DNA of 64,000 bases from Blastobasis lacticolella (taxonomy: Eukaryota; Arthropoda; Insecta; Lepidoptera; Blastobasidae), in the NCBI GenBank assembly GCA_905147135.1, contig LR990048.1, forward strand, positions 3,766,563 through 3,830,562. The letters are read 5' to 3'. The notes beneath the pieces are model-generated. The model did no database searches. It was given only the letters and a program-made list of their open reading frames with translations, and was not told the origin of the DNA. The translations under genes and the position numbers were made by a program. Of this stretch, positions 21,479-33,620 are shown piece by piece. How positions within the stretch are numbered: the first letter of the stretch is position 1; each line of letters begins with the position of its first letter.

Positions 21479-21645
21479 GACTGTCAATTTTTTTTGTTGT
21501 CTAAGGAGGCATACGGACAGACGGTCCACCTGATGGAAAGTAGCCGCCGTCGTACAGGATATCTGCAATTTAAGAGGAGTGGATGCGGTGCCGGCTCTGG
21601 AGGTATCTGTAGATATGTATTTTGAATAACGCCATGTTGTAGTGC
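21479..21645. repeat. Dispersed repeat F
   Basis: AGGAGGCATACGGACAGACG, then CACCTGATGGAAAGTAGCCG, CGGTGCCGGCTCTGGAGGTA, in the same order as 4893-5089. Confidence 0.55.
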
Positions 21646-23212
21646 AGAGGAAAGATTCAAAAAAGTAAATATCTAAATTCTTCGCATATTTTTAGGAGTG
21701 CAAAAATCATACTTGATGTTATTTGGAAACAGCAGAGTCATAATTACCAACATGCCGATATTATATTTTATAACTTACAGCTGTACAGTAAATACATTAT
21801 GGTAAACATTCTAAACAATGAGGTAATGCAAATGGTTGTCTTAGGCCACGATTTAATCTTTAACATCTCCTCTCATCCTACTGTTCATAAATGCAACTAC
21901 AAGTGGACTATTTATTCCACCTTCAAAACTGAATCGGGGTCCAGATCGTATTTCAAGTTTAATCATTTGTTACCAAGCATACGTCTCTTTTTTGCCATGT
22001 CTAAGCGCAACTGTTAGAAACAGTGTTAAATTAATTTTAGCTTCAGCTAACAGCGTCAATTTATTCCTACATGCACAGCAAAAAATGTGCGGTGATTGCT
22101 ATTTGAAAAAGCAACTCAGATTGGACGCGCTGATACAAAATGAATTAAGCTCGTTTGATCACCCATCCATTCCTATTCACAGTGCAAACAGCCACAGCTT
22201 TTATTTGATATCACCCAACAGAAAACACTTTGATATTTTAAAATACCGAAATCCATACGTGACTATGTAAAACTGCAAATTTGTGAATCCGTTTGGTATT
22301 ATCGTTGAAACTGTTGAAAGGATCCCATGTTTATTTTATAAATAATGGTTTCGTCGTATTTATTTTACGAGTATAAAATGTAAAAGTTTGTTTTTCGAAA
22401 TAGACAAGGATATAAGTATATTTTATAGATAGGTGGGTATGAAGCTATCCCTAACGAGACCTCTACCTACACCTTTAAACTGCATCAGAAATTTGACAAA
22501 TAAAGTACATAAATAAAGTACGCCTTATTGGCCGTACAAGAATTCTAACAAGGTGCTTAGCCGTGCGTTTGGTTCCGAAGAAAATATATGATTAGGGGTC
22601 GCTAAAGCCGAGAGGTGTCTCTTCAGCCCGGAACAAGCGGTCAATAGGTCTACATAGAAAAGGTAAAGATGTGTAGCCGGCGGACTCGCTCCGCTCTCCA
22701 AATACTCCTCAGAAGTTGGAGGAGTTCCACCTTAGATTCTCCGTCTGAGGACAGGATGGCTGGACACAACTGTGTATCCGACGACCGGACGTTATCCTAC
22801 CTAGGTAGATATCCTACCCCACAAATGTGGGACGTTATCGCCGGATTGCGATGGTAGGGGTAACCTTTAATACCTCCTTTGTCATTCACAGGCCGGAGAT
22901 ACTAGTACAGAGATAAATCCAAGTAAATCCAAATTTATAGAACACAATAATGAAAACGTTAGGAGAATTAATGATAAACAAAGTGACAAAGACCTTGAAA
23001 ATAGTCTTCTGAGAGGGTTTTCTGATTATTTTATTTGTGGGTTCGGTGAGTGCGGCTTCAAGATTCAAGTGAAAGAACTGTCAATGTCAGTGTGGTTTTT
23101 CACACGGATTCCAAATTTCTAGACGTATAAAAATTATTCATGATATTAGCCAATAGGAAATTTAGCTAAGTGATGATACATTTACCAAAAAAAAATTTAA
23201 CCTAAAATTAAG
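21646..23212. other. No gene recognised (1.6 kb)
   Basis: Two forward open frames (21799-22017 and 21992-22270, 72 and 92 residues) have no splice context or family resemblance. The GC-richer patch 22610-22870 is of unknown nature. Confidence 0.3.
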
Positions 23213-23888
23213 ATGCCTATGCACGACCATGTCGGTCGGCTCGAAAGTCAGAGGCCTTACTATAAGGACATGTTTACGGGGTTTAAAACTAGACAAGATT
23301 TAAAGGTGAGTCGCGTTCATAAGTGCGTTACCTCTTTTAGAATAAAATCTTTTGTAGCTACTGTAACATACTCCTGTATGGAGGTGCATTGTTAAAAAAA
23401 CAACTGCCTTAAAAAGTTGCCTGTTTGATGTCCCTTAGGCACTAATAACTCATTTTTAAACTGCAGAATTGTTTTAATTTAGTAAATCATAGGCAATTGA
23501 TTTAATGAATTTCCATGCTCTGTCTTTTAAATTAAAATTTAATATTTTTTTAATTTAATAAATAAATAAAAAGTCATTATTTCATTAACAAAGAGTGCTT
23601 AAATTTATCTCGAATTTAGTTAGTATTAATGTATGGTTACAGCTAATTAAAAAAATATTTACATACCTATAATGTTAACCTTTTTAAGTAAGTAAAAAAT
23701 GAATGTAACTTTTAAAAGGAAAACTGATAATTTTGAATTGTAATAAAAAAAAACTACGCGATTTGAAATTATTTTAATGTTGTTTATCTCTACTTTATTC
23801 TTTCGAACAGTATGCTACATTGTACCTTTTTATAAAAGCCCTTTTACAGCTGAACAATACTATGAATTTTAAGGTGGTAATAGGGTGA
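23213..23888 (+). CDS. Tentative two-exon small ORF
   Basis: Exon a, 23213-23305, opens ATGCCTATGCACGACC and encodes MPMHDHVGRLESQRPYYKDM, then FTGFKTRQDLK. It ends at a perfect GTGAGT donor. Exon b, 23811-23888, follows a good pyrimidine tract (TTATTCTTTCGAACAG) and encodes YATLYLFIKALLQLNNTM, then NFKVVIG and TGA, in the right phase. The product would be 56 residues with one hydrophobic segment. I do not recognise it. Exon a alone could belong to a longer gene with a different downstream exon, or this may be chance. Confidence 0.2.
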
Positions 23889-24769
23889 CCGTACTTAAGT
23901 TGTCCATAATTACCGATTTACATTGGCCAAGTGTTTAGCTAAGTAATTAGCATAGTGAATAAAACAGTGATGTAAAGCGATCGGACAGTAGCGAGTCAAC
24001 ATGGCTTGTAAGCTGCCTTGCAAGTCGATCTAAATTGAATAAATTTATATTTTTGGTGACAAGTGCCACCCTCTTAACCCTTCGCGCAGCACTCGATACT
24101 TGACTTGAGTATGAAGAGAATTTTATGCAAAACTGTACGCATTTGTTGACGTTATTCCTAAAAATCGATAGGTGAATGGTACTGGACTTGCTGTAGTGTA
24201 AACAGTACTCGCCACTGTCCTTATACTCGCCCCTCGCCACTGTCCTAGACAAATGGAATCATAACTATCGATCTTTCATAACTGGAAGTAGGTAAAGCTA
24301 AAGTAACAATAAAGCGAATCCAATTTACAGAGATAGGTACTTACAAACTTTGTACAAAATAATTTACACGGCTTTGAACTTCAACATCATGAGCAATTAA
24401 TCTAATCTGAATCTGGTACATTCGCTGTTAAGTGCCAATCCAAAGAAATACAAGCACACGAAGCATGCCGAGCTTTTCGCACGTGAGAGAGCGAGATATC
24501 TCTAGCTTGCTCTTTTGTTGTGAGTTGAAGTGAGCGAAACACATAGTAAGAGGCCATACTGACGTACACGACTTGTTCCAAATGTTTATGCTATTTTGGT
24601 TTCTCTACTAATGACTGGTCTCAAAAAACCCCTGACAAGGTTTACATAAATTGAAATATTTCCTAACCTACTTAACCGATTTTAATAAAACAAGGTTAAA
24701 AACCATCCTGATTAAACTGGCTTCCAAATGCAAGAAACCACATGAGCTGCTTTTGTTCAACCTTTGTAA
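23889..24769. other. No gene recognised
   Basis: The 101-residue reverse open frame at 23947-24252 has no recognised motif. The stretch 24460-24560 is a mixed GA-rich/CT-rich patch. Confidence 0.3.
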
Positions 24770-24940
24770 TGCGTACGGCTAAGAAATGGAACACGTTGCC
24801 TGCAGATGCGTTCCCTAATCATTATAATCTGGACGCCTTTAAGGCTAGACTGAATAGGTTGTTCCTAGACAGGCATCCATCTTCGGCCACATCGTCACTT
24901 ACCACCAGATGAGATAGCAGTCAAATGCATAGGTAGTCTA
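24770..24940 (+). mobile_element. LINE ORF2 C-terminal fragment (FKARLNRLFL type)
   Basis: The frame reads RTAKKWNTLPADAFPNHYNL, then DAFKARLNRLFLDRHPSSAT and stop, followed by a short tail. The same family ends lie at 33305 and 48735. Confidence 0.75.
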
Positions 24941-25717
24941 ATTAAAAAAAATAAGCGCAACGAAATCACACATGTCAAATTTTAAACCTTGTTTTCGTCG
25001 GGAGTTAAAAATCACACACCCACATGCAAAAAGCGAAATCAAGCATCTCATGCATGCGCCAAAAGACAGGCGTTAATTAATTCCACGCACCCAGGGCCAG
25101 AGGAATTCATTTCGTTCACAATAGTTTTCCGCGGCCTGGCGTCGAGGCAGCGGCTTGATGTATGCGGCTCTTAAGCCCACTGAGGAGGATTTATGTGACT
25201 CTCGGCTGGTTCGTACAAGTTGCCAGTGCCATGCAAAGAGAACACTTTGTTTACTGAATTCAAATTCAAATTCTGAGAGTTCCGGTGACGGTGCTGTCTC
25301 TCATGTTTTGGGTTATGGATTTATAGTTTCGTGTTTTATGCGAGTTTGAAAGGTATTTTCCATATGTTTTTGTACACGCAACTAGCTTCAATGAAATAAT
25401 GCTATGTGTCTCGAAAATGTAAACCTTTGCGTTACATATATAATATTTTGACCTAATACGGTAGTCATACTGACATGTAGGCGAAAATCAAACAAGTACT
25501 GCGTTCGGGACCGTCTGAGTTAACACAAACAGTCTGATAACAACGGGCGGGAATGCTGTATCTCATTTTACATCAAGCAAATTATTATAATTTTTAGAGC
25601 TCGGTGTAACAAAAAAGCTGATAGGCTTGAATATTATCAAAGGAAAAACTGTGCGTTTTCTCTGCAATTACCTACACTGTTCTTTAAACCTTCTTCAGAC
25701 TTTACAACGCAAGCTAA
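24941..25717. other. No gene recognised
   Basis: Two small forward frames (24989-25349) show no motif. Confidence 0.25.
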
Positions 25718-26050
25718 TCACTACCTACTTATTATAAAACAAAGTCCCACGCCTGCACGGCTATCACAAGTGTGTCCGCGACACAGCTCGCGCCGCGAGA
25801 GAGCGTTTGTTTCCTTCTTTAAATACTAATACGAAAGAGATAGCAGGATCTATGTCGCGCCATTTCTCGCTTATTGCGCGCGAGAGCAACTTATGCTAGG
25901 CGTACTATTCGTAATTAACACAAAAACTACTGATCGGATTTTTATACGGGTTTCACCAATGAACAGAGTGATTCTTTAGAAAGGTTTAGTATAATTTATT
26001 GAAGGAGGTGCAAAGCTTCAAACCCGTGCTAAGCTGGGGCGGGACGCTAG
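25718..26050 (+). mobile_element. Non-autonomous Helitron-like element
   Basis: 5' side CTACTTATTATAAAACAAAG, interior AAAACTACTGATCGGATTTT, 3' end GCGGGACGCTAGT. The CTAG at 26047-26050 followed by T is the expected Helitron 3' end. No Rep/helicase coding capacity. Confidence 0.65.
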
Positions 26051-26164
26051 TTGATTTATACGAATTTAGACGTAACAAAAATAATAAGTAAATAATTTAT
26101 TGACTCCAAAAGAATTTACAATAGAAGTACACATGTCTTCTTAATTAGACAGTGTGTACTAGCC

Positions 26165-26525
26165 TCCAAACAAGGTCACGCCTGTAACTGGGATAGTAGT
26201 CCCATCCATCATGTATAATGGTATTGGAGCCGCCTGACTGGGGAAGTACCTTCACCTTACAGAATACCGCAGCTAAATAATACTCTTTTAAATAGTATTG
26301 TGTTTCTGCCGGTGAGTAAGGTCTCCAGTGCTTCATGGGGTGGGGATTTGGGAAACCGTAGCTTTTGGCAGTGGAGGGGCATTTGCCTTTTTACTGCCAG
26401 AGCAACGTGTTATAGAGGTGGGCAACGCATTGGCGATACTCTTGGTGTTTCTAATGTCTACAGGCAGCTGTGACCACTTTCCATCAGGTGGACCGCTTGC
26501 CTGTTTGGCTACCGTATAACATTAG
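26165..26525 (+). repeat. Dispersed repeat E (longest copy)
   Basis: GCCTGACTGGGGAAGTACCT, TTCTGCCGGTGAGTAAGGTC, GGTGGGCAACGCATTGGCGA, CTTTCCATCAGGTGGACCGC. It is probably a LINE 3' region in one orientation; I could not settle which. Related pieces: 5125 (inverted), 31378, 8605. Confidence 0.6.
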
Positions 26526-26711
26526 AAAAATGACATGTAGATGTACTAGTTGTTTTCATTCAATCTTAGAATGAAATAATACAACAGACAGGGATTTCAT
26601 AACTCATAGAATATTATATAGAAAACAGACAGATTCTGCATATGCTCTAAGGACTGAGACTTTAGCCAAAGTGTGAATTTATTTTTACATTTATAATAGT
26701 TAAGAGGATAA

Positions 26712-26960
26712 GAGCGTCGTTGGCCTACTGGTAAAGGTATCTCACAAGCGAGAGGTACCGGGTTCAAATCCCAACCATGTACCAACGACTCTTTTCTGAG
26801 TTAGATATGTACATTAGTTGAACACTAACGGATGCTCTTACACCATGATAAAACCTGCACATTCAGGCGACTGTATGTATAACCACGATACAATCTGATC
26901 AGATTCCCCTGGTAGTAGAGTCACGAAGGTCAGATAGCAGTCGCTTTACTGTAATTAAGA
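26712..26960 (+). mobile_element. SINE-A, 5' two thirds
   Basis: Head CGTTGGCCTACTGGTAAAGG ... GGTACCGGGTTCAAATCCC, body to GTCGCTTTACTGTAATTA. The 3' third and tail are missing. Confidence 0.8.
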
Positions 26961-27240
26961 CTATAGTTGTCGGTATATATTGTTAATTTTGTTGTAAAGA
27001 TTAGAAGCAAGGAAAAATTTAAACCTATTACCGAAGAAAGTTCTAGTATGCATTTGAGGCCGAGGACATACATTATTATTCCTTCTTGATTGTGGAGTTT
27101 TTTGATTGAAGGTAATTTTGCTGTGTTGTGCTAGGATAGTACCTTGTATAAATATCTGTCTAACGGTCAATTAAGTATTATTGATAATTTATTATATTGT
27201 TTATTGCTGACTTCCAATAAGTGTATTATCTCAGAATATT

Positions 27241-27500
27241 TATCATCATCATCACAATCCGTAACAGTCCACTCCAGGATTTAGGGTCTCTCCCACGAAA
27301 GGGGAGGTTATTGCCATAATCTCCACGCTTGGCATGAGGGTTCGCATCGCAGTATTTAAATATAACAATGTAAAATGCTGCTGCCTATTCTCCAGACGAC
27401 GGAGACAAGATCTTTTGCCTCGAAAACATTAGTCGCCTTGTACGAGACCCATGAGCGTAAGGGGTTGGTGCTATTCTGCTCTGCCGGACACCACACAGCG
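27241..27500 (+). repeat. Dispersed repeat D
   Basis: Same order of phrases as 9514-9777, from ATCATCATCACAATCCGTAA to CTGCCGGACACCACACAGCG. Confidence 0.65.
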
Positions 27501-27639
27501 AATATTTTTATTGAATAAAAATCATTCGAATTAAATAGAATTAAGTCACATTCCCCCATATTAATAAACAAAGCGTAACTTTCCACCTAGATACAGCAAT
27601 AGAAACTTCCTACCTGTCAAGTTACGCCATATTTATTAT

Positions 27640-28025
27640 TTGTACACATTGAGAGTACAATTCATGCGTAGGGTGTCGAAATGGTTTGAATTGAACGTCA
27701 TAACTTTTAATAAGGCCCGTAGTGCTCTTTCAGCTTTGATTAAGTGGGATTTATTAGTCGACAGTAGAGTACGATATTTCAGATTGGTCTAGAGCGTAGT
27801 ATACAGGGTTCTATAGCTTTGCATCAGCTACTTGGCTGAGGGTTTGAAAACGTATATACGTTCTCGAATTCTCTCTGAGACTTTATCTATCCGAAGTTTC
27901 CATGTAAGTGTATCGTCGCGAATGACATCTAAGTATTTTATGTTAGTTACGCTACCTAAAACCTCGCACCCGCAATTTGGATTATGAAGACATTTAATGG
28001 CTTCGCATCGGATCTCAGACATTTC
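27640..28025 (-). mobile_element. LINE reverse-transcriptase C-terminal fragment
   Basis: Reverse strand reads CEVLGSVTNIKYLDVIRDDT, then LTWKLRIDKVSERIRERIYV, the xxxKYLGVxxDxxLxWxxHI motif that follows the palm domain in Jockey/CR1 RTs. Downstream text (IKAERALRALLK-like, then HELYSQC) is frameshifted. Confidence 0.7.
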
Positions 28026-28089
28026 ATTTCAGCGCAAGTATGTGGTTTAATTCTAAGACTGTAACGAAGTTCTGAGAGCTGATACTTTT

Positions 28090-28295
28090 ACATCGGAAAA
28101 CATCGTGGTGAAACCTGCACATACAGGCGACTGAATGTGTAACCATGATCCAATCTGGTCAGGTTAACAATGTCACGGAGGTCTGGTAGCAGTCGCTCCA
28201 CTGTAATTATCTGATCTGCCATATCCTGGGTCACGGTCAAGGCGGACCCCGGGCCCTCGTGCTCTAGAGCACAACTGTGACATTAAGGCCAAATT
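28090..28295 (+). mobile_element. SINE-A, 5'-truncated
   Basis: Starts at GGAAAACATCGTGGTGAAAC and runs to CAACTGTGACATTAAGGCC. An internal deletion after TCTGGTCAGGTT removes about 10 bases. Confidence 0.8.
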
Positions 28296-28326
28296 TTTTT
28301 ATTTTTTAAAGTTCTGAACATCTATT

Positions 28327-28592
28327 AACCAACGGCCGTGTGGTGTCCGGCAGAGTAGAATAGCATCAACCTCTTACACTCGTGGGTGTCGTACAAGGCG
28401 ACTAATGTTTTCGAGGCAAAAGATCTAAGCGCCTCCGTAGACTGGAAAATGGGCAGCAGCATTTTCCATTGTTATATTATAACACTGCGATCTCCAACCC
28501 GCCTGCCAAGCGTGGAGATTATGGCAATAACCTCCCTTTTTGTGGGAGAGGCCCTAAGTTCTGCAGTGGACTGTTATGGGCTGTAATGATGA
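28327..28592 (-). repeat. Dispersed repeat D, inverted
   Basis: GGCCGTGTGGTGTCCGGCAG ... TCTGCAGTGGACTGTTATGG ... ATGATGAT, the reverse complement of the 9514 order. Confidence 0.65.
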
Positions 28593-29104
28593 TTAACCAA
28601 ACCTTGACGTCTTGATTTAACTATTATCTACATCAACACATACTTAAATCAATGCCCCAAGCACGCAGCAAATATTATACTTGCATTTCTGCGAGTAATA
28701 TCATAGTTCAAATTACAATGGCTGCAACGACACTTTAGGTGGCTCGGTGGCCCGAAATTGCAGTGAGGAAGACATTTTGGGTAATTCACTTGAATAACCA
28801 ACTTGGACAGTACTTGAATGCTATCCGGGGCTTTAACTCGCCAATCTCTCCACAACCCAGCGGCATTACTACTGCTTAATTATACGTACCTATTATAGCT
28901 ATGTGGTGGGCAAACTGGGTCAGTGAAATAAACCTTAAATTTTAAGAGATATGGTAAATTTTTCTTAGAAACTTCGAGGCTGTTTAAAAATAAATAATAA
29001 CTCAAACTTTATAAACACAATCAGGAATGATCTGCAATAAAGGGAAATAAGACTGAGTTCCTTTCCCGGTTGTCTAAGAAGGGATGTAGTATTTATTCTA
29101 CAAT

Positions 29105-29168
29105 AAAATTAAATAAGACGAATGAAGAAAGAACGGGTTTAAATTAAATAAGACGAATGAGGAAAGAA
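29105..29168 (+). repeat. Short tandem duplication
   Basis: AAATTAAATAAGACGAATGA is present twice, with a period of about 37 bases (29106 and 29142). Confidence 0.7.
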
Positions 29169-29339
29169 GGAATGCAGTATTCTAAAATCGGCCTCGTGGT
29201 TTTTAAGATTCTAAGTTCTAAAATGATTTCGTGTTTCTCCTCACTGCCTCATGTAGATTGCACAGCCTGTATACAAGCTAGCTATTTCCACCCATGTGGT
29301 ATTTGAGGCTCATCAACGGCTCTTAGCAGCCACATTAGT

Positions 29340-29500
29340 GGAATGTTTGCAATAATCTCTGCCAAGTCTGGCAGGCTGGTTGATCGCAACGTTAAAAATG
29401 CGCAACAGAACACGTTGCTACATTTTGGCTGCAAGCAGATCTCTTGATTGTCTTCAAGAGATTAGTTGCTTAGTACAGCCATCTGCAGAGTGAAAGAACC
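29340..29500. repeat. Diverged relative of repeat D
   Basis: AATAATCTCTGCCAAGTCTG, GATCGCAACGTTAAAAATGC and AGATTAGTTGCTTAGTACAG mirror repeat D phrases with many changes. Confidence 0.35.
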
Positions 29501-29510
29501 TCCCACCCTA

Positions 29511-29650
29511 CATCTATACTAATATTATAAAAAGGAATGATTTTTATTTATGTGTTTTTGTATTTATGTTTGTGAAGAAAGGCTACTTTCAATCCCGGGG
29601 AAATAATAGATTCCCGCAGGAAAGTTGATTGTTTACTGAGATCCGAACTG
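29511..29650 (+). mobile_element. Helitron 5'-end-like fragment
   Basis: TCTATACTAATATTATAAAA followed by TTTGTATTTATGTTTGTG is the classic lepidopteran Helitron start. No matching CTAG-T end was found before unrelated sequence. Confidence 0.5.
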
Positions 29651-31377
29651 CTTGCTGGTGACAGCCACTAAGAACGGCTTGTCTAAAATATACTAGGCCT
29701 GTTCACTCTCCAGTTAAGTAGCGATTAAGATCTAATTGAACTTCATATGATTGGAGCTAGCCTTAATCAGCTGATAGTAAAATCTGTCCAGACTGACTTG
29801 CCTTATTTGGTAAATAAACAATACTCGTAACAATATCACGACTCGCCGTATCAATCACGCAACTTTGACTGTGTAATAAAAGTCTTGAATTTGAATGTGA
29901 ATTTCATCGAAAATACTGCTGAAACTTCATAGTTTCACCCCCACTTACTGTTACTGATTTAACATTGACATATTGACATTCGTAATTCTATTTTGTTCAA
30001 TTATTTTTCAAGCATATCCCAATCTCATAAATTGTCTTTGGTAATTAGCACGCCATATTTGTTTACTAAATAAGACAAATCAGTCTGGACAGATTTTAGC
30101 GTAGCTGTGCTAGAATTAATCAGCGTTGGAGACACGAAGGGTAGTAAATGTTTCTACAAAGATGGCGTGAAATGGTTTTAGGTGCCAGAAACGCGTTATT
30201 GATACATAATACTACGTATCAAACTATCTAAATTTTCGATTATCTGCCTACCTATCTAAAGACAGTCACAACAGCAAGCTTATAACATCACAACTCAACC
30301 AAGATGTGTCGTTATGTAATCCCTTTTTGAATAAACTCCGCCCAAGAGCGAACACTGTCACCCTTTACGAGCATTGGCCCGCGTTATTTTGCAAAGTTTT
30401 AATAATAATGACAGCGCAATAAAGTTGTAGGCACAGTATTGTCTGCGAATTACTTGCGTTAGCAGCCGCAATCCCGGGATCTTCAAGCCCGCACGAAGGT
30501 TCCGCGGGATTATTGTATGGCGGAGAAATTGTAAATCCCGCAGTGCTACCATGGGCTCGAGTTTGAGCGAAGCAATTTGTTGCGGGAATGATTGATCAAC
30601 TTTATGTCTTGTTTATTACTTTTGTTATGTACATTGGTAGAATTGCTTTGTTATTTATAGATAGGTATGTTATTTAAAGTACAAGAAACAGTCGTTAAAA
30701 TCGTTTGGGCGGGGAAAAACACATTCATGCTTACCAATTATAAGCTTTGTTTCATTCTGAAGTAGGCTATAGTTAATTTCGGTTTCAATTAAATTTTTGA
30801 TTTTTTAAAAGAGCGAAATTTTGTTACTTTATTATTTAGTTTGTGTTTTGACAATTTGTTTGTTGCCCTTGTTTTATAAACCTATATGATCTATGCACCA
30901 AATGTGTTTATCTGTGCTCGGAACAGGCTCAAAGTATAACAATATTTAAAGAAATCCAACTAATGAATAAGAATAATATTTTTTTTTGTGGGTAATATTC
31001 GAAAGATACCACGTCGTCCGGTGGAATAACGTGACATGTGGGATTGTCCGAAAATAGACCCTACCCACTAAAACCCCTCTATGTATCCACAGCCACTTTT
31101 TATTGGAACACCACAGAACCTCATAGACAGTTTTCGCTATGGTGTTCCAGCGTAAACCCAAGCAGTGTTGGGTCAGTCAACGCATACAGAAAACGTCCTG
31201 ATACACTAGAACGTCTCCCAGTCATGTTGAACCGTGCAATGCAGGGAAAGAGACCCTCGTCTCTTCCCCGCTGGTTCCACTAGGAAATAGGAAGGAGAAT
31301 ACCTAAGGCAGTTAAATTTACAGGAAAGTCGGCTCAAGTTTTTATGACAGGGCATAGCCTGATATCTCACTCTAAAA
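29651..31377. other. No gene recognised (1.7 kb)
   Basis: Two phrases, CAGACTGACTTGCCTTATTT (29792) and AAATAAGACAAATCAGTCTG (about 30068), are inverted relative to each other; a similar phrase lies at 200-220. The stretch may hold a diverged inverted-repeat element. The open frames here show no motif. Confidence 0.3.
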
Positions 31378-31485
31378 TCTGCCTGATTGGGGAAGTAACT
31401 TTATCTTACAGGATACCGCAACTAAACAAAACTATTGTTTTGTAATGTAATAGCGGCCGTGTTCCTGCCGGTGAGCAAGGTCTCT
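31378..31485 (+). repeat. Repeat E fragment
   Basis: TGCCTGATTGGGGAAGTAAC, then GTTCCTGCCGGTGAGCAAGG, matching 26230-26320. Confidence 0.5.
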
Positions 31486-32261
31486 GGAAATATACACAAA
31501 CTAGGCAAAATAAACCGCTTTGTTAGTTAAGTCTATAGACGTACAGTGCCTATACTGTAGTAAACCTATATATACAAACGTTCCGCAAACTAGCCATCGC
31601 GATGTACAAATCTAGCAAATGAATGAAGAATATTAAAACGCTGGGCAGACGACTTTATGAACGTCCATTGTTTTTCTAATTGAACATTGAACTTTCCATT
31701 GATGAAATTAATAATAATAAATAATAATTTATTTCTTAAATCATCATTTGTAGTGCGTTCATGGGAGTAGACAAGTATTATTTGTCTGTATAGGGATAGT
31801 CCGCTCTTCCTTAACGCTGTCTTACATTTCCATTACGTTATTCAGAATAAATGTGTACAAATAATGTAGTTTTATTTTATTGAAATATTTGTTGAAGAAA
31901 TTGCGTGTAATAAATAAATCATAGCTTACGTGTGACGTGTTTAATCTGAATCTCGCAGGTGAGCAGTTTAGTGAAATTCCGAACATTAGTAATTCCCCTC
32001 CAACTGACCTTTGGCCCAACGAAATTGAGATTTGCTCGATTTTGCCTACAACAATTTGGGCACGGTTTATGTTGGATTTATTCGACTTCAATTTTATTTA
32101 TATTGAAGGTCGTATTGGCGAAACATAAACACTGTTCGCTGATTTGATGCTGTTACAACTATTTGCTGGGATTATTGAAGGAATTCCCTCTCGGCTAGAT
32201 TAATTTGCGAGGAGGCTACGTTAAGTGTACAGGGGGATTACTTTAGGTCTAAGACAATTCA
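31486..32261. other. No gene recognised
   Basis: Overlapping open frames on both strands at 31822-32147 share no similarity with known families that I can see. Confidence 0.25.
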
Positions 32262-32440
32262 CTGGACATAGGGTAAACATCGTAGGTAGACTGAAGAATA
32301 TTGTTTACCGTCTTGTAATGATTCAATCTGTTCAGATTTCCCTATTAATATGGTCACGATGGTCAGGCGGCAGTCACTCTACTGTAATCCCGATCTGCCA
32401 TATCCTGAATCATAATGAATTTAATGAAAGCAGACCCGCT
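32262..32440 (+). mobile_element. SINE-A, old and diverged
   Basis: TAATGATTCAATCTGTTCAG, TGGTCACGATGGTCAG, GGCAGTCACTCTACTGTAAT, TGCCATATCCTGAATCAT, all in family order. Confidence 0.65.
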
Positions 32441-32518
32441 ACTGAAATTTATTGGCGTTGCAAAAAACCTTGCCAATTGTTTTTTGAACAGAATAAATAC
32501 TTAGGTACTTAAGTAATT

Positions 32519-32790
32519 AAGTTTCACAATCTGCAATGACTTTCCCTAAGAGTAAAGTAACAGTCTGAAAAATGAACTAAAGTGGGAAGCCAACTTAGTC
32601 CCCCGTAGACCAGAAAATAATATTTTATTTAGGCACAAATAGTAATTATTACCGTCATTGCACAATACCTATTTAATAGTATTTAAAAATATATATTCAC
32701 CTACTTAGTAAGTTTTACAATCTGCAATGACTTTCCCTGAGTGCAAAATAAGCAGTCTGAAAAATATACCAAAGTTGGAAGGCAAAGAAA
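32519..32790 (+). repeat. Diverged tandem duplication, period about 191 bases
   Basis: ACAATCTGCAATGACTTTCC occurs at 32526 and 32717, each followed by matching text (CAGTCTGAAAAAT, then AAAGT(G/T)GGAAG). About 70 bases of each unit still align. Confidence 0.7.
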
Positions 32791-33034
32791 ATTGCGGGAA
32801 ATGGACTCATAAGGAGACAATTGCCCACTTTGCTGCACTTGCCTGATGCGGGATGCATTACTGTCCTCGCATACTGGCTGAGAGTGAAATCTGGGGAATT
32901 TTGTGTAACAAATCTTACTGTTGTATGTATTGCTAACTAGCCCTTCGTATCATCGTTTGTTCAATCGTCTTTTTTTTTATAATAATCAATTATATAGTAA
33001 TTTTTAAATAAAAGTAAAATAAATAAATATTCAT

Positions 33035-33269
33035 GGACAAATTCACACAGCGCCATCTAGCCCCAAACTAAGCAAAGCTTGTGCTATGGGTGCTAGATAA
33101 CTGCTATACTACTTAAATACTTTTAAATACATACTTATTTTACATAGAACACCCAGACCCGTAACAGAAATTAAAATTCATCATTTCAATTTCTGCCCGG
33201 CCGGGAATCGAACCCGGGACTACTTGCGTGGCAGACCGGCATGTTGACCATTGAACCACTCAGGTCGTC
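33035..33269 (-). mobile_element. SINE-B, full length
   Basis: 3' end CACAGCGCCATCTAGCCCCA; body CACCCAGACCCGTAACAGAA and CATTTCAATTTCTGCCCGGC; tRNA-like head with B-box complement GGGAATCGAACCCGGGA and A-box complement ATTGAACCACTCAGGTCGTC. This is the clearest copy in the window. Confidence 0.85.
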
Positions 33270-33304
33270 AAATATATTAATCAAGATATTAATTCCAATA
33301 GAAA

Positions 33305-33440
33305 TGATTTTAACCAATATAATCTGGACACCTTCAAGGCTAGAGTAAATAGCCTGTTCCTATGCAAGCATGCTGCGTCTTCGGCCGCATCGTCACATAC
33401 CACGAGGAAAGATGGCAGTCAAATACCTGGCTAGTCAAAT
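33305..33440 (+). mobile_element. LINE ORF2 C-terminal fragment (FKARVNSLFL type)
   Basis: The frame reads NLDTFKARVNSLFLCKHAAS, then SAASSHTTR, matching 24770-24940. Confidence 0.65.
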
Positions 33441-33464
33441 ACATGCGTGGCTGTGTGCAGTAGC

Positions 33465-33620
33465 TTTACGTATCTGTGTGTCTGTCTGTGGCACCGTAGC
33501 TCCCGACCTAATGAACCGATTTGGATGCGGTATTCTCTATTTAAAAGTCAATTTAATTTAGTAAGATTTTAGCTTTGCTTCATTAAAATCGGTTTAGTAG
33601 TTCAGAAAATATTTGAGTAT
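33465..33620. mobile_element. Helitron-interior-like fragment
   Basis: GTGTGTCTGTCTGTGGCACC, ACCTAATGAACCGATTTGG and AAAATCGGTTTAGTAGTTCA are typical interior words of lepidopteran non-autonomous elements. Confidence 0.35.

Noticed and set aside
23947..24252. 101-residue reverse ORF as a gene
   Set aside because: No motif, no upstream or downstream gene signals; composition like flanking DNA.
28649..28855. Reverse frame with CPHCNFGPPSHLKCRCSHCN as a zinc-finger gene
   Set aside because: The Cys/His spacing is suggestive, but the frame is short, with no finger repeats or splice sites; too weak to call.
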